Origin: an uncultured Collinsella sp. | GTDB lineage: Bacteria > Actinomycetota > Coriobacteriia > Coriobacteriales > Coriobacteriaceae | DNA length: 64,000 nucleotides | Direction of reading: 5' to 3' | NCBI GenBank assembly: GCA_900544235.1 | Contig: UQUL01000002.1 | Coordinates: 1 to 64,000, forward strand | Part shown: positions 44,027-53,642 of the stretch, piece after piece | Position numbering within the stretch: the stretch's first letter is position 1 | Layout: each line of letters opens with the position of its first letter | Translations under genes and position numbers: made by a program | The notes under the pieces: generated by a model | The model's database searches: none | Told to the model about the DNA's origin: nothing | The model's input: only the letters and a program-made list of their open reading frames with translations

Positions 44027-47000
44027 ATGGCGTTGCTAGTAGGACTGGACGTAGGGTCGACGACGACCAAAGTTTACGCGATGCACGAGGATATGACCGA
44101 GGCGTGGTGGGGATATCGCCGCCACGGGGCGTGTCAGACAGCGAGCGTGCGCGCCATGCTCGGCGAGCTCGCCGAGCGCTTTCCCCATGAGTCGCTGCGC
44201 GTTGCGGTGACCGGCTCGGGTGCGCGCGATATCGCGACCGCGCTGGGCGCCTCGTACGTTCAGGAGGTGGTCGCCAACGCGCTCGCGATCAGCAGGTTCT
44301 ATCCGCAGACGCGCTGCGCCATCGAGCTGGGCGGCCAAGACGCCAAGATAATCTTCTTCCGCACCAACGATAAGGGAGACATCGAGGTTGCCGACATGCG
44401 CATGAACGGCTCGTGCGCAGGCGGTACCGGTGCATTTATCGACGAGATGGCAAAGCTCATGGGGGTCGGCACCGAATCGGGCGAGTTCGAGCAGCTCGCA
44501 AGCCGGGGAACGACCGTCCACGAGGTCTCGGGCCGCTGCGGCGTGTACGCAAAGACCGATATCCAGCCGCTGCTCAACGAGGGCATTCCTACCACCGACC
44601 TGGCGCTTTCGGCGCTTCACGCGGTCGCCCGCCAAACGATCGGCGGTCTGGCCCAGGGTATCGACATCGAGCCGCCGGTAATCTTCGAGGGCGGTACGCT
44701 CGCCTACAACCCCACGCTGGTCCGCGTGTTCCGGGAGCAACTGAATCTATCGGACGATCAGGTTATCGTCCCGCGCGATCCGCAGATCATGGTCGCGCGC
44801 GGTGCCGCCCTGTCGCTGACCGACATGTTCGCATCGTCCCAACCGATCGACCTTCCCGACGCTTTTGTCCGGCTGGATAAGCTCGAGACGGTCGCGCCCG
44901 CAAGCGGGGAGGGACGTCTTGCCCAGCCCTTTTTTGCCACACCTGCCGAGCAGGCGGATTTTACGGCACGCCATGGCAAAGAGACGCCGGCAAAGGGTCC
45001 GGATGCGTATGCGCCCGGAGAGACGGTGCGTGTGGCGCTCGGTATCGATTCGGGGAGCACGACGACCAAGTTCGCCCTGGTCGATGAGGCGGGTGAGCTT
45101 GTCGATTCGTTCTACGCGTCTAATAACGGCAGACCGCTCGACGTCGCCCAACAGGGTCTTGTCAGCTTGAAGAACCGCTGGGAGACAGCGGGAGTCACGC
45201 TTGCGATCGATGCCGTGGGCACCACGGGATACGGCGAGGAGCTTTTCGCGCGCGCATTCCACGCTGACTACCATACGGTCGAGACGGTCGCGCACGCCCG
45301 CGCCGCGTGCGCATGCGTTCCCGATACGACCTTCGTGCTCGACATCGGCGGACAGGATATGAAGGCCATCTGGCTCAACCACGGCGTGCTGACCGATATC
45401 GTCGTCAACGAGGCGTGCTCTGCGGGCTGCGGCTCGTTCCTCGAGGGTTTTGCCAAAAACCTCGGAATAGCCGTTGAGGATATCGCGACCGAGGCATTTT
45501 CGTCCAAAGCCCCCGCCGTTCTCGGCAGCCGCTGCACGGTGTTCATGAACAGCAGCGTCGTTTCCGAGCAGCGGCGCGGTAAGGGTCCGGGCGACATCAT
45601 GGCCGGTCTCTGCCGTTCGATTATCGAGAACGTGTTCACCAAGGTCATTCGCGTTTCAAATCTCAACCGTCTGGGCGACAAAGTCGTCGTCCAGGGCGGC
45701 ACGTTCCGAAACGACGCGGTGCTGCGCGCATTCGAGCAGTATCTGGGCAAACCCGTCACGCGTGCGCCCCACCCGGGGCTGATGGGCGCTATCGGTATCG
45801 CCCTGCTCGCGCGCGAGGAATGCCGCAAGGGCGACGCCGGCACGTCGTTTATCGGGCTCGATGCCGTGGAGCGCTTCGAGCATCGCGAGTTCGGCGGCGT
45901 TACCTGCCGTCGGTGCAACAACCGCTGCCAGCGCGCGGTCGTGGCATTTGGCGACGGCTCGCTTTACGTCACGGGCAATCGCTGCCCGCGCGGCGGCGCC
46001 ATCTCATGGGATGAGCTCGTGCGCGAGGTTCCCGCGGCGGAGGAGCTGCGTCCGCAGGGTGCTTGCGAGGCACAGGCACCCGGCACGGGGCGCGACCGGA
46101 CCGCGGCTGCCCCCAATCTCTTTGTCGACCGCGAGAAGCTGCTGTTCGAGTCGTACCCCACGGTTCCCGTCTGCGGGGGGCGCGATGTCACGATCGGCAT
46201 TCCCCGTGTGCTCGAGTTCTGGGACACCATGCCGTTCTGGTCGACGTTCTTCAGCACGCTCGGCTTTAAGGTGCGCGTCTCGGGACGCAGCACCAAGGCG
46301 ATGTACGAGCGCGGTCTGGCGCACGTCACATCCGACACCGTGTGCTTCCCGGCCAAGCTCGTCCACGGGCACATCCGCAATCTCGTCGACGCCGGCGTCG
46401 ACCGCATCTTCATGCCCATCATCACGACGGTGCCCACCGAAAACACCGCCTCTACCAGCGAGTGGATGTGCGCCGTCGTAAAGGGATACCCCTACGTGAT
46501 GCGCAATTCCGATAACCCGGAGGAGCGTTTCGGCGTTCCGTTCGATACTCCGCTGTTCCACTGGTACGACGAGGGCGACCGAAACCGCCAGCTCAAGGCG
46601 TGGTGCAAGGAGACCTTCGATATCGATGCCGACCTGGTTGCCAAGGCGACCGAGCAGGCGGACCGCGCGCAGCAGACGTTTGAGAACCAGCTGCAGCTGC
46701 GCGGCAGGCAGGTGCTCGAGAACCTGCGCGAGGACGGCGGCTACGCGGTGGTGATCGCTTCGCGCCCGTACCACAACGACCCGCTGGTCAACCACGGGCT
46801 GCCCAAGCTCTTCTCTGAGCGCGGCATCCCCGTGCTGACGCCCGATGCGGTGCCGGGGGTCTGCAACGTCGACCTTTCCAACAGCCGCATCGACATCGTG
46901 AACAACTACCATGCGCGCATGCTGTCGTGCGCGGTCATCGTCGCATCGACGCCCGAGCTCGAGCTCGTGCAGATGGGCAGCTTCGGCTGCGGCCACGATG

Positions 47001-48466
47001 CGTATCTCACCGACGAGATCGCGCGCATGATGGGCGAGATGGGCTCCAAGGTTCCGATGATGATCAAGCTCGATGAGAGCGACGTCGCCGGTCCCATGGG
47101 CATTCGCGTGCGTTCGTTTATCGAGTCGGTCAACCGTCGTCGCGCGGAGGAGCGTGCCGAGGGCGCCCGGGTGCACGCGGTCCATCCGCTCGACGACCCG
47201 TATAAGGTCAAGTACACCAAGCGCGACCGGCACGACAAGATCGCGCTGGTCCCCAACACCTCCCATGCGTTCTGCAGGCTCATGACCGCGGCGATGCGCA
47301 ATCAGGGCGTGCGCGCCGAGGCCCTTGATATCGGGCGCGAGGATGCCATCCGCCTGGGCAAACGCTATGTGCACAACGACATCTGCTTCCCCGCGCAAAT
47401 CGTGATCGGCGAGGCGCTCGCGGCACTCAAGAGCGGTAAGTACGACCCGCACGACGTCGCCGTGGTGACTGGCAAGTATATCGGCGACTGCCGCCTGACG
47501 CACTACATGCCCCTGCTGCGCCGCGCGCTCGACGACGCGGGATACGACTATGTCCCGGTGCTCACCAACGACGACGTCGATGCCCACAATGCGCATCCGG
47601 GCTTCAAGCTCGGCCTTGGCCCGAGCATCCAGATCGCCTACGGTCTTCCCATGATCGATGCCCTCGAGGCCATGCTTAGGCGCATCCGTCCCTACGAGCT
47701 CGAGAAGGGCGCGGCGGACGCTGCGTTCGACCGCGCGCTCGATGAGGTTATCGAGGGCATGGAGCGCTCCGGGCTGAGAGGCCAGGCGACGGGCTTCAAA
47801 CGCGCGCTTGCGATCATGGGCGCCGTTCCGTACGACCGCTCGAACCCGCATCCGACCGTTCTCATCGTGGGCGAGTACCTGCTCAATTTCCATCTCGGCG
47901 CCAACCACGAGATCGAGCGCTACCTCGAGGACAACGGGCTCGAGGTCATCGAGGCGCGCATGACCGACGTGATCCGCAAGACCTATTTCTACAAGCATGC
48001 GCAGTCGCGCGAGTTCCACGTCGACCTGTCGCTGCCCGAAAAGGCCTGGTACGCCACGGCGGACAACCTGTTCGAGCTCGCGCACGACCGTTGCGACCGC
48101 CTGGGCGCGTCGAGCCCGCTCTACGAGCCGCCGACGCGCATGCCCGAGCTCGTGCGCGCGAGCGATAAGATCCTGCACCATACGTTCGATGCGGGCGAGG
48201 GCGTGCTGATTCCGGCGGAGATCCTCGAGCACGCCAAGCGCGGCTGCCGCAACTTCGTGATCCTGCAGCCGTTCGGGTGTCTGCCCAACCATGTCGTGGG
48301 GCGCGGGCTCATCCATGCGCTCAAGGAGCAGTATCCCACGGCGCAGTTCCTGCCGCTCGACTACGATCCCGACGTGAGCTTCGCCAACGTGGAGAACCGT
48401 CTTCAGATGCTCATCATGAACGCCAAGGCGCAGGGGTGCGGTGAGGCGCATGGCGAGACCGCGTAA
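44027..48466 (+). CDS. Giant 2-hydroxyacyl-CoA dehydratase activase-related protein
   Basis: 1479 residues. Two BcrAD/BadFG ATPase domains in tandem (about 1-290, GLDVGSTTTKVYAM; about 340-600, GIDSGSTTTKFALV), each with the two cysteines that would hold a bridging [4Fe-4S] cluster (NGSCAGGTG and SGRCGVY; NEACSAGCG and LGSRCTVF). Then a Cys-rich linker (CRRCNNRCQRAV), a DUF2229 domain (about 700-1000) and a dehydratase D-component-like domain (about 1050-1450). The family is widespread in anaerobes; its substrate is not established. It overlaps the TetR gene start. Confidence 0.9.
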   Translation: MALLVGLDVGSTTTKVYAMHEDMTEAWWGYRRHGACQTASVRAMLGELAERFPHESLRVAVTGSGARDIATALGASYVQEVVANALAISRFYPQTRCAIELGGQDAKIIFFRTNDKGDIEVADMRMNGSCAGGTGAFIDEMAKLMGVGTESGEFEQLASRGTTVHEVSGRCGVYAKTDIQPLLNEGIPTTDLALSALHAVARQTIGGLAQGIDIEPPVIFEGGTLAYNPTLVRVFREQLNLSDDQVIVPRDPQIMVARGAALSLTDMFASSQPIDLPDAFVRLDKLETVAPASGEGRLAQPFFATPAEQADFTARHGKETPAKGPDAYAPGETVRVALGIDSGSTTTKFALVDEAGELVDSFYASNNGRPLDVAQQGLVSLKNRWETAGVTLAIDAVGTTGYGEELFARAFHADYHTVETVAHARAACACVPDTTFVLDIGGQDMKAIWLNHGVLTDIVVNEACSAGCGSFLEGFAKNLGIAVEDIATEAFSSKAPAVLGSRCTVFMNSSVVSEQRRGKGPGDIMAGLCRSIIENVFTKVIRVSNLNRLGDKVVVQGGTFRNDAVLRAFEQYLGKPVTRAPHPGLMGAIGIALLAREECRKGDAGTSFIGLDAVERFEHREFGGVTCRRCNNRCQRAVVAFGDGSLYVTGNRCPRGGAISWDELVREVPAAEELRPQGACEAQAPGTGRDRTAAAPNLFVDREKLLFESYPTVPVCGGRDVTIGIPRVLEFWDTMPFWSTFFSTLGFKVRVSGRSTKAMYERGLAHVTSDTVCFPAKLVHGHIRNLVDAGVDRIFMPIITTVPTENTASTSEWMCAVVKGYPYVMRNSDNPEERFGVPFDTPLFHWYDEGDRNRQLKAWCKETFDIDADLVAKATEQADRAQQTFENQLQLRGRQVLENLREDGGYAVVIASRPYHNDPLVNHGLPKLFSERGIPVLTPDAVPGVCNVDLSNSRIDIVNNYHARMLSCAVIVASTPELELVQMGSFGCGHDAYLTDEIARMMGEMGSKVPMMIKLDESDVAGPMGIRVRSFIESVNRRRAEERAEGARVHAVHPLDDPYKVKYTKRDRHDKIALVPNTSHAFCRLMTAAMRNQGVRAEALDIGREDAIRLGKRYVHNDICFPAQIVIGEALAALKSGKYDPHDVAVVTGKYIGDCRLTHYMPLLRRALDDAGYDYVPVLTNDDVDAHNAHPGFKLGLGPSIQIAYGLPMIDALEAMLRRIRPYELEKGAADAAFDRALDEVIEGMERSGLRGQATGFKRALAIMGAVPYDRSNPHPTVLIVGEYLLNFHLGANHEIERYLEDNGLEVIEARMTDVIRKTYFYKHAQSREFHVDLSLPEKAWYATADNLFELAHDRCDRLGASSPLYEPPTRMPELVRASDKILHHTFDAGEGVLIPAEILEHAKRGCRNFVILQPFGCLPNHVVGRGLIHALKEQYPTAQFLPLDYDPDVSFANVENRLQMLIMNAKAQGCGEAHGETA

Positions 48467-49139
48467 GGACGCCGATGCGCCCGATGCGCGCACCCGTATC
48501 ATCGAGGCGTTTTGGGAGCTCATCGAGAACAACAGCATCTTCGAGCTGTCGGTTGGCGAGGTGACCCGCGCCGCCCAGTGCAATCGCGGAACGTTTTACT
48601 ACTATTTTCACGATTTCGATGAACTCGTCGCCATCGCCATGACCCAGCTGCTGCAGGATAACGAGCTTATCACCGATGCCCTCTGGCATTTTTCGAGCGA
48701 GGGCGACCTTTCGGCGTTCGACCGGCGCGACGTCCGCTGCCTGCTGCGGCGCATCGTCATCACCATGAGGGCGGGTGCCGCCGAGCAGGTCGTGCAGGGC
48801 ATCCATACGATCATCATCGACCGCGTGAGAGAGATCGTCCACCCTGACGGAGAAGAGCTCAAGGCAGATTCGAGCTTTGCGGTGGGCTTTCTGGTCTCGG
48901 GCATCATGGGCTTTGTGATGGCGGTCGGCTTTGCCCGGGAGGGCGGCGAGGAGATAGACCTCGAGCAGCTGGGGGACAGCGCGTGCGCGTACCTGAGGGC
49001 GGTCGCCATGCAGACGGTTGAAACGGTCGCGCAAGTCGAGGGCGTCGATACATCCGAGCTGCTCGAACGCGTCTCCAAGGAGGCCGATGCCTATCGCGCA
49101 TCGCGTGCGACGAGTCCCGACGTGGTGAAAGACGTCTAG
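48450..49139 (+). CDS. TetR-family transcriptional regulator
   Basis: 229 residues. N-terminal TetR helix-turn-helix (RTRIIEAFWELIENNSIFELSVGEVTRAAQCNRGTFYYYFHDF) and a divergent ligand-binding domain with two hydrophobic helices. ATG 48450 is chosen; GTG 48441 adds three residues. It overlaps the activase gene by 17 bases, so both are made together, and the palindrome at 43957 is a natural autoregulatory site. The ligand may be an acyl-CoA or fatty acid, by inference from its partner. Confidence 0.88.
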   Translation: MARPRKDADAPDARTRIIEAFWELIENNSIFELSVGEVTRAAQCNRGTFYYYFHDFDELVAIAMTQLLQDNELITDALWHFSSEGDLSAFDRRDVRCLLRRIVITMRAGAAEQVVQGIHTIIIDRVREIVHPDGEELKADSSFAVGFLVSGIMGFVMAVGFAREGGEEIDLEQLGDSACAYLRAVAMQTVETVAQVEGVDTSELLERVSKEADAYRASRATSPDVVKDV

Positions 49140-49282
49140 GGTTTCTCTTGCGGGGCGCCCGTCGCGCATCGCGCGGTGAGTCCCGCGATGCGGTCATAAC
49201 CTGCATTCATGTGAGCCGGGTTTATAGATATTCCTCCAGCTGTTAACATATACTCCATATGGGTAAAGAGACCAAAGCGCCG

Positions 49283-49310
49283 CCACGAGTGGCGCTTTGC
49301 GTTTGAAAAA
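49283..49310 (+). terminator. Hairpin in the clpC leader
   Basis: AAAGCGCC/GGCGCTTT with a 9-base loop, followed by GCGTTTG. It could be the tetR terminator or a regulatory hairpin of clpC. No CtsR box is evident. Confidence 0.45.
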
Positions 49311-49334
49311 CTAGCTCGTCTAAGAGGAACTAGC

Positions 49335-51977
49335 ATGTTAGACCGTTTTACCGATCGCGCGCGCAAGGTCATGTCGATGGCCAAACAGGAGGCGCTCGAT
49401 CTTCATTCAAATAAGGTGGGCACCGAGCACCTGCTGCTCGCGCTTGCCAAGGAGGACGAGGGCATTGCCGCCGAGGCGCTGCGTTCGCTCGACATCTCCT
49501 ACGATGACATCATGGATACTCTCAAAGAGGTCCAGACCACGGTTCCCGAGCCCAGTGAGGAGACCGAGGCGGCCAAGCTCGCCTTTACGCCGCTCGTCAT
49601 CAGCGTGATGGAGCGTTCATTCCGTGTGGCGCGTGAGAACAACCAGACCTACGTGTCGACCGAGCACTTGCTGATCGGCATCGTCGAAGAGGGCAACGGC
49701 ATGGCCATGGACATCCTCATGCGCCTGGGTGTGTCGTCCGCCTCCATCAAAAAGGCTATCGAGAAACTCACCGCCAAGGACCAGGACAAGAAGCGTCCGC
49801 TCGCTGGTGCCGGTGCTGGTCGTCCCGGTGCGGGCCTGCCGTTCTTTAGCGGCTCGGATGCCTCTCAGCAAAAGGGGAGTGGCACCGATACGCTCAAGCA
49901 GTTCGCCACCAACCTCACGCAAAAGGCGCGCGATGGCGAGCTCGACCCTGTAATTGGTCGCGAAAAGGAAGTCCAGCGTATGATGGAAATTCTTTCGCGC
50001 CGCACCAAGAACAACCCGCTCATTCTGGGCGACCCCGGCGTGGGCAAGACGGCCATCGTCGAGGGCCTGGCTCAGCAGATTGCAGCCGGCAACGTGCCCG
50101 AGAACCTCATGAACCAGAATATCTGGACGCTCGACCTGCCGGGCCTCGTGGCGGGTGCCAAGTATCGCGGCGAGTTTGAGGAGCGCCTCAAGAACGTGAT
50201 CCAGGAGGCCACCGAAGCCGACGACGTCATCCTGTTTATCGACGAGATGCACACCATCATCGGTGCCGGTTCTGCCGAGGGCTCCATCGACGCGAGTTCC
50301 ATGCTCAAGCCCGTGCTCGCGCGCGGTGCCTTCCAGATTATCGGCGCCACCACGGCCGAGGAATTCCGCAAGTACCTCACCAAGGACCCGGCCTTTGAGC
50401 GTCGCTTCCAGACCATCGATGTCGAGGAGCCGAGCGTCGAGGACACGGTCAAGATCCTGACCGCGCTCAAGCCGCGCTACGAGGAGCATCACCATGTGCG
50501 CTATACGCAGGGTGCTATCGAGGCTGCCGCGAACCTTTCCAACCGCTACATCCAGGATCGCTTCCTGCCCGATAAGGCCATCGACCTCATCGACGAGGCC
50601 GGTGCCCGCGCTCGCATCGCCGCGAATCGCGCGCCCGAGCCGGTGCGTGAGGCCGAGCATCGCATAGAGGAGCTCAAGGCCGCCGCGCAGGAGGCCACCG
50701 AGAGCGACGATATGAACAAGGCCGCCGAGATCACCGAGCAGCAGAAGGCTGCCGAGATTGAGCTCGCCGAGGCCAAGGCCGCCTGGACCGCCGAGCTCGA
50801 CGCCAGCCCGCTCACCATCGATGTGAGTCAGATCGCCGATATCGTGTCCGTGACTTCGGGCGTGCCGGTGTCCTCGCTTACCGAGAGCGAGAGTCGCCGC
50901 CTGCTGCAGGCCGAAAGCGTGCTCAAGACGCGCATCATCGGTCAGGATGAGGCTGTCGAGGCAGTTGCCAAGGCCGTGCGCCGCAGCCGCTCGCCGCTCA
51001 AGGATCCGCGTCGCCCCGGCGGCAGCTTTATCTTCCTGGGTCCCACCGGTACGGGCAAGACCGAGCTCGCCAAGACGCTCGCCGAGTACCTCTTTGGCAG
51101 CAAGGATGCGCTCATCAGCTTCGACATGTCCGAGTTCGGTAGCGAGTTCGAGGTCTCCAAGCTCATCGGTAGCCCTCCGGGTTACGTCGGTCACGACGAG
51201 GGCGGCCAGCTCACCAAGGCCGTTCGTCGCCACCCGTACTCGGTCGTGCTGTTCGACGAGATCGAGAAGGCGCACCCCGATATCTTCAACATCTTGCTGC
51301 AGGTGCTGGAGGAGGGCCGCCTGACCGATAGCCAGGGCAAGACGGTCGACTTCCGCAACACCGTGATCATCATGACGTCCAACGTGGGCGCCCGCGAGAT
51401 TGCGCAGGATGCGAGCGTGGGCTTTGGCACCACCGGCGAGCAGGGCCTCACGTCGAGTGAGATCCGTGGTCGCGCGATGGGCGAGCTCAAGCGCCTGTTC
51501 CGCCCCGAGCTGCTCAACCGTATCGACGACATTGTGGTGTTCCAGAAGCTCTCGGGCGAGAATCTCACCAAGATCGCGCACCTGCTGGTGGACGACCTGC
51601 GTCAGCGTTTGATTGCCAACGGCATGAACATCAAGCTCACCGACGCGGCCTATGACAAGATCGTGGCCGAGGGCACCGACCTCACCAACGGTGCGCGTCC
51701 GCTGCGCCGTGCCATCCAAAAGCTCATCGAGGACCCGCTGTCCGAGGAGCTTCTGGCCGGCGAGTGGGGCGAGGGCGATACCGTCCTGTGCGACGTGGCC
51801 GATGGCAAGTTTGTCTTTAGCCACGGCACGGGCGAGATCCCGGCACCGCGTCCGGCGGGCACGCTCGGTGGCGATACCGCCCCGGCGGCACCGCACACCG
51901 GCAACGCCGCGCCCGTGAGCGGCGGCGTGACCTCGGGCCCCGGCGGCATGATGCAAGCCGGTTCCGGCGCGCTGTAG
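49335..51977 (+). CDS. clpC: ATP-dependent Clp protease ATPase subunit ClpC
   Basis: 880 residues. N-terminal Clp_N repeats (about 1-145), first AAA+ domain (Walker A GDPGVGKT at 232-239), a short middle domain (about 430-490), second AAA+ domain (GPTGTGKT at 569-576) and a Gly/Ala/Pro-rich tail. The short middle domain distinguishes it from ClpB. It unfolds substrates for ClpP. The ATG follows AGAGGAAC. No ctsR, mcsA or mcsB gene is adjacent, as usual in Actinobacteria. Confidence 0.93.
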   Translation: MLDRFTDRARKVMSMAKQEALDLHSNKVGTEHLLLALAKEDEGIAAEALRSLDISYDDIMDTLKEVQTTVPEPSEETEAAKLAFTPLVISVMERSFRVARENNQTYVSTEHLLIGIVEEGNGMAMDILMRLGVSSASIKKAIEKLTAKDQDKKRPLAGAGAGRPGAGLPFFSGSDASQQKGSGTDTLKQFATNLTQKARDGELDPVIGREKEVQRMMEILSRRTKNNPLILGDPGVGKTAIVEGLAQQIAAGNVPENLMNQNIWTLDLPGLVAGAKYRGEFEERLKNVIQEATEADDVILFIDEMHTIIGAGSAEGSIDASSMLKPVLARGAFQIIGATTAEEFRKYLTKDPAFERRFQTIDVEEPSVEDTVKILTALKPRYEEHHHVRYTQGAIEAAANLSNRYIQDRFLPDKAIDLIDEAGARARIAANRAPEPVREAEHRIEELKAAAQEATESDDMNKAAEITEQQKAAEIELAEAKAAWTAELDASPLTIDVSQIADIVSVTSGVPVSSLTESESRRLLQAESVLKTRIIGQDEAVEAVAKAVRRSRSPLKDPRRPGGSFIFLGPTGTGKTELAKTLAEYLFGSKDALISFDMSEFGSEFEVSKLIGSPPGYVGHDEGGQLTKAVRRHPYSVVLFDEIEKAHPDIFNILLQVLEEGRLTDSQGKTVDFRNTVIIMTSNVGAREIAQDASVGFGTTGEQGLTSSEIRGRAMGELKRLFRPELLNRIDDIVVFQKLSGENLTKIAHLLVDDLRQRLIANGMNIKLTDAAYDKIVAEGTDLTNGARPLRRAIQKLIEDPLSEELLAGEWGEGDTVLCDVADGKFVFSHGTGEIPAPRPAGTLGGDTAPAAPHTGNAAPVSGGVTSGPGGMMQAGSGAL

Positions 51978-52005
51978 GGGATCTTCGGGATTATTTTGTA
52001 TAAAG

Positions 52006-52038
52006 AAGGGGCGTCTCCGGCAACGGGGACGCCCCATT
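52006..52038 (+). terminator. clpC terminator
   Basis: Stem GGGGCGTCTCC/GGGGACGCCCC followed by ATTTTAT. Confidence 0.85.
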
Positions 52039-52155
52039 TTATGGAGCGGAGTTTCCAGGAACGATAAGAGTAATGTATCGTTAATGGATTAATGAATCGA
52101 ATGTCGATAAAATAAATGAATCTTAATCACTGCACCGATCTTGACGGAGGCTGAG

Positions 52156-52695
52156 ATGGCGAATAGCGCTCAACAGATCGAGGAATCATTGAATCGTATG
52201 CAGCGGCTTGGGAAGAGGCTCAGACTGTTATTCACTATTCTTTTTGTCTTGATTTGTATCTGTATGGTAGTGGTCACCGCGGTGGTGCTTGCCATGATTA
52301 TCGATGGGACGGTAGACGATCCGTCCCATACAGTTTCCATCGTCGTTCCTCCAGCATATTTAATCATCTGCGCTGTTGGCGTGATGACGCTGAGAGGGGT
52401 AAGCAGCGACATGGCAAAAGGGGAATCCCCATTTACTCTTGCACACGCCCGAAGGATAAGTGCACTTGGATGGATGCTAGTTGTTATTGTAGTGGTTGAA
52501 CTTGTTGCTTCACCCGGCTTTGTGGCGATTGCGATTGGGCCGCTTTCTTTCATCAACGCGCCGTATGCAATGTTTGAAGAGCTCACCATGCCGCTTGATA
52601 TGGGCGCGGTTCTCGGCGCAATCACATGTTTCTCGCTTTCCGCAATCTGGCGATATGGAGCGTTGCTTCAAGCACAGACGGAAGACTTAGTCTAG
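52156..52695 (+). CDS. DUF2975 family membrane protein
   Basis: 179 residues with four TM segments (about 25-50, 65-85, 105-130, 145-165). DUF2975 proteins typically lie next to a small XRE regulator, as here, and their role is unknown. ATG 52156 follows GACGGAGG. It is seven bases upstream of the regulator gene. Confidence 0.82.
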   Translation: MANSAQQIEESLNRMQRLGKRLRLLFTILFVLICICMVVVTAVVLAMIIDGTVDDPSHTVSIVVPPAYLIICAVGVMTLRGVSSDMAKGESPFTLAHARRISALGWMLVVIVVVELVASPGFVAIAIGPLSFINAPYAMFEELTMPLDMGAVLGAITCFSLSAIWRYGALLQAQTEDLV

Positions 52696-52702
52696 GGGCG
52701 CT

Positions 52703-53032
52703 ATGGAATATCTTATTATTGAGTTAGAGGGTCTGCTGCTTCAGCGGGGGAAGACGAGTGCAGATATCATTCGTGCGACAGGACATACTCCGGCGAACAT
52801 CTCGAAGATCAGGAATGGGAAAATAAAGGCTATCCGACTTAAGACTCTGCTCGATATATGCGTTGAGTTGGATTGCCAGCCCGGAGACCTTATCAAAAGG
52901 GTTAACGAACGCGAGCTTGAGGAGCTGGCAACCGAAAGGGCGAAGCGTGCCGTCAATAGGGTGATTGCTGGCGATGGACAAACAGGCAGTTTACCTACAC
53001 GCGTGTACGTGGTAGACCTAAATGAAGAATAG
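52703..53032 (+). CDS. Small XRE-family regulator (YozG/Cro-like)
   Basis: 109 residues. A short helix-turn-helix (about 10-68; ATGHTPANISKIRNGKIKAIRLKTLLDICVELDCQPGDLI) is followed by a charged tail. The pairing with DUF2975 is recurrent. It lies directly upstream of the RiPP peptide genes and might also act on the palindromes in their promoter. Confidence 0.85.
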   Translation: MEYLIIELEGLLLQRGKTSADIIRATGHTPANISKIRNGKIKAIRLKTLLDICVELDCQPGDLIKRVNERELEELATERAKRAVNRVIAGDGQTGSLPTRVYVVDLNEE

Positions 53033-53054
53033 CGCTCGAAGATAAGATTCGACG

Positions 53055-53086
53055 AAAGCCCTGCGGAAACCCCGTGGGGCTTTTTT
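53055..53086 (+). terminator. Terminator after the XRE gene
   Basis: AAAGCCC-GCGG/CCGT-GGGCTTTTTT with loop AAAC. Confidence 0.85.
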
Positions 53087-53102
53087 ATAGGCGTAACCGG
53101 TA

Positions 53103-53142
53103 TTGAATTGATAAGATTATCGAAATACAATAAGCTTATTCA
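53103..53142 (+). promoter_or_regulatory. Promoter and palindromes before the RiPP precursor genes
   Basis: TTGAAT (53103-53108), 17 bases, TACAAT (53126-53131). Palindromes TTGATAA-GA-TTATCGAA (in the spacer) and AATAAGCTTATT (53129-53140, perfect) overlap and follow it, so repression or activation at this promoter is likely. Confidence 0.6.
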
Positions 53143-53170
53143 AACAGTAGAATTATAGAAAGGAGGAAGA

Positions 53171-53290
53171 ATGGCTTGGATTAATGAGCCCAATGACGGC
53201 ATCGCCCCTGCATGTGGAAACTGCTTCATCTACGCGCATGGCGGTTGCTCCACCAAGTGCTCGAAACAATCGTGCACGGTCCGTTTCTAG
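53171..53290 (+). CDS. Cys-rich RiPP precursor peptide 1
   Basis: 39 residues, start ATG 53171 after a perfect AGGAGG. It begins MAWINEPNDGIAP and has Cys at 15, 18, 26, 30 and 35, within the pattern CGNCFIYAHGGC...C....C, ending VRF. It is 59% identical to peptide 2, with every Cys in register. Conserved sites outside Cys include W3, I4, E6, P7, G10, I11, P13, I20-Y21-A22-H23-G24-G25. Residues 1-13 look like a short leader and 14-39 like a core. A radical SAM/SPASM enzyme and transporters follow, so thioether cross-linking is likely. Confidence 0.8.
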   Translation: MAWINEPNDGIAPACGNCFIYAHGGCSTKCSKQSCTVRF

Positions 53291-53338
53291 TTGTCTTTTG
53301 GAACTTTTGATTTGAACGATGGAGAAAGGAGGAATGAA

Positions 53339-53458
53339 ATGCAATGGATTAGCGAACCATCGTCCGGCATAGAGCCGATGTGCAACAACTGCTGGATTTA
53401 CGCTCACGGGGGCTGCGCTAGGAGGTGCTCGACCCAGGAGTGCTCCATCCGTTTCTAG
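53339..53458 (+). CDS. Cys-rich RiPP precursor peptide 2
   Basis: 39 residues, start ATG 53339 after AAAGGAGG. It begins MQWISEPSSGIEP, then CNNCWIYAHGGC and Cys at 30 and 35, ending IRF. Cys positions equal those of peptide 1. Variable residues cluster at 2, 5, 8-9, 12, 14, 16, 19, 27-29, 32, 34 and 36-37, i.e. around the cysteines, as expected for two related products made by one enzyme. Two precursors of equal length may act as a two-component pair or be a duplication. Confidence 0.8.
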   Translation: MQWISEPSSGIEPMCNNCWIYAHGGCARRCSTQECSIRF

Positions 53459-53490
53459 CAGATGAGTGTGTTGCGCAACGTGTGATGAGC

Positions 53491-53611
53491 GGTCCTTACA
53501 AGGAACCGTCGGACAGCGAAGAATGATGCTCATGCTTTTCAAGCGTTCAAGGAGTTTGGGGTGAACAATAAAGACCGTTGTCTATGCTCCAGGCTCTGAG
53601 CATCATTCTTC
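53491..53611. promoter_or_regulatory. Hairpin and long inverted repeat between precursors and transporter genes
   Basis: A short hairpin GGTCCTT-AC-AAGGAACC (53491-53508) is followed by 15-bp perfect arms GAAGAATGATGCTCA (53518-53532) and TGAGCATCATTCTTC (53597-53611) 64 bases apart. It has no T-run, so it is more likely an mRNA-stabilising or processing structure that keeps precursor mRNA in excess, or a binding site, than a plain terminator. Confidence 0.6.
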
Positions 53612-53642
53612 TCTCAAGTTTAGAGAAAGAAGGTGAGTCTGT

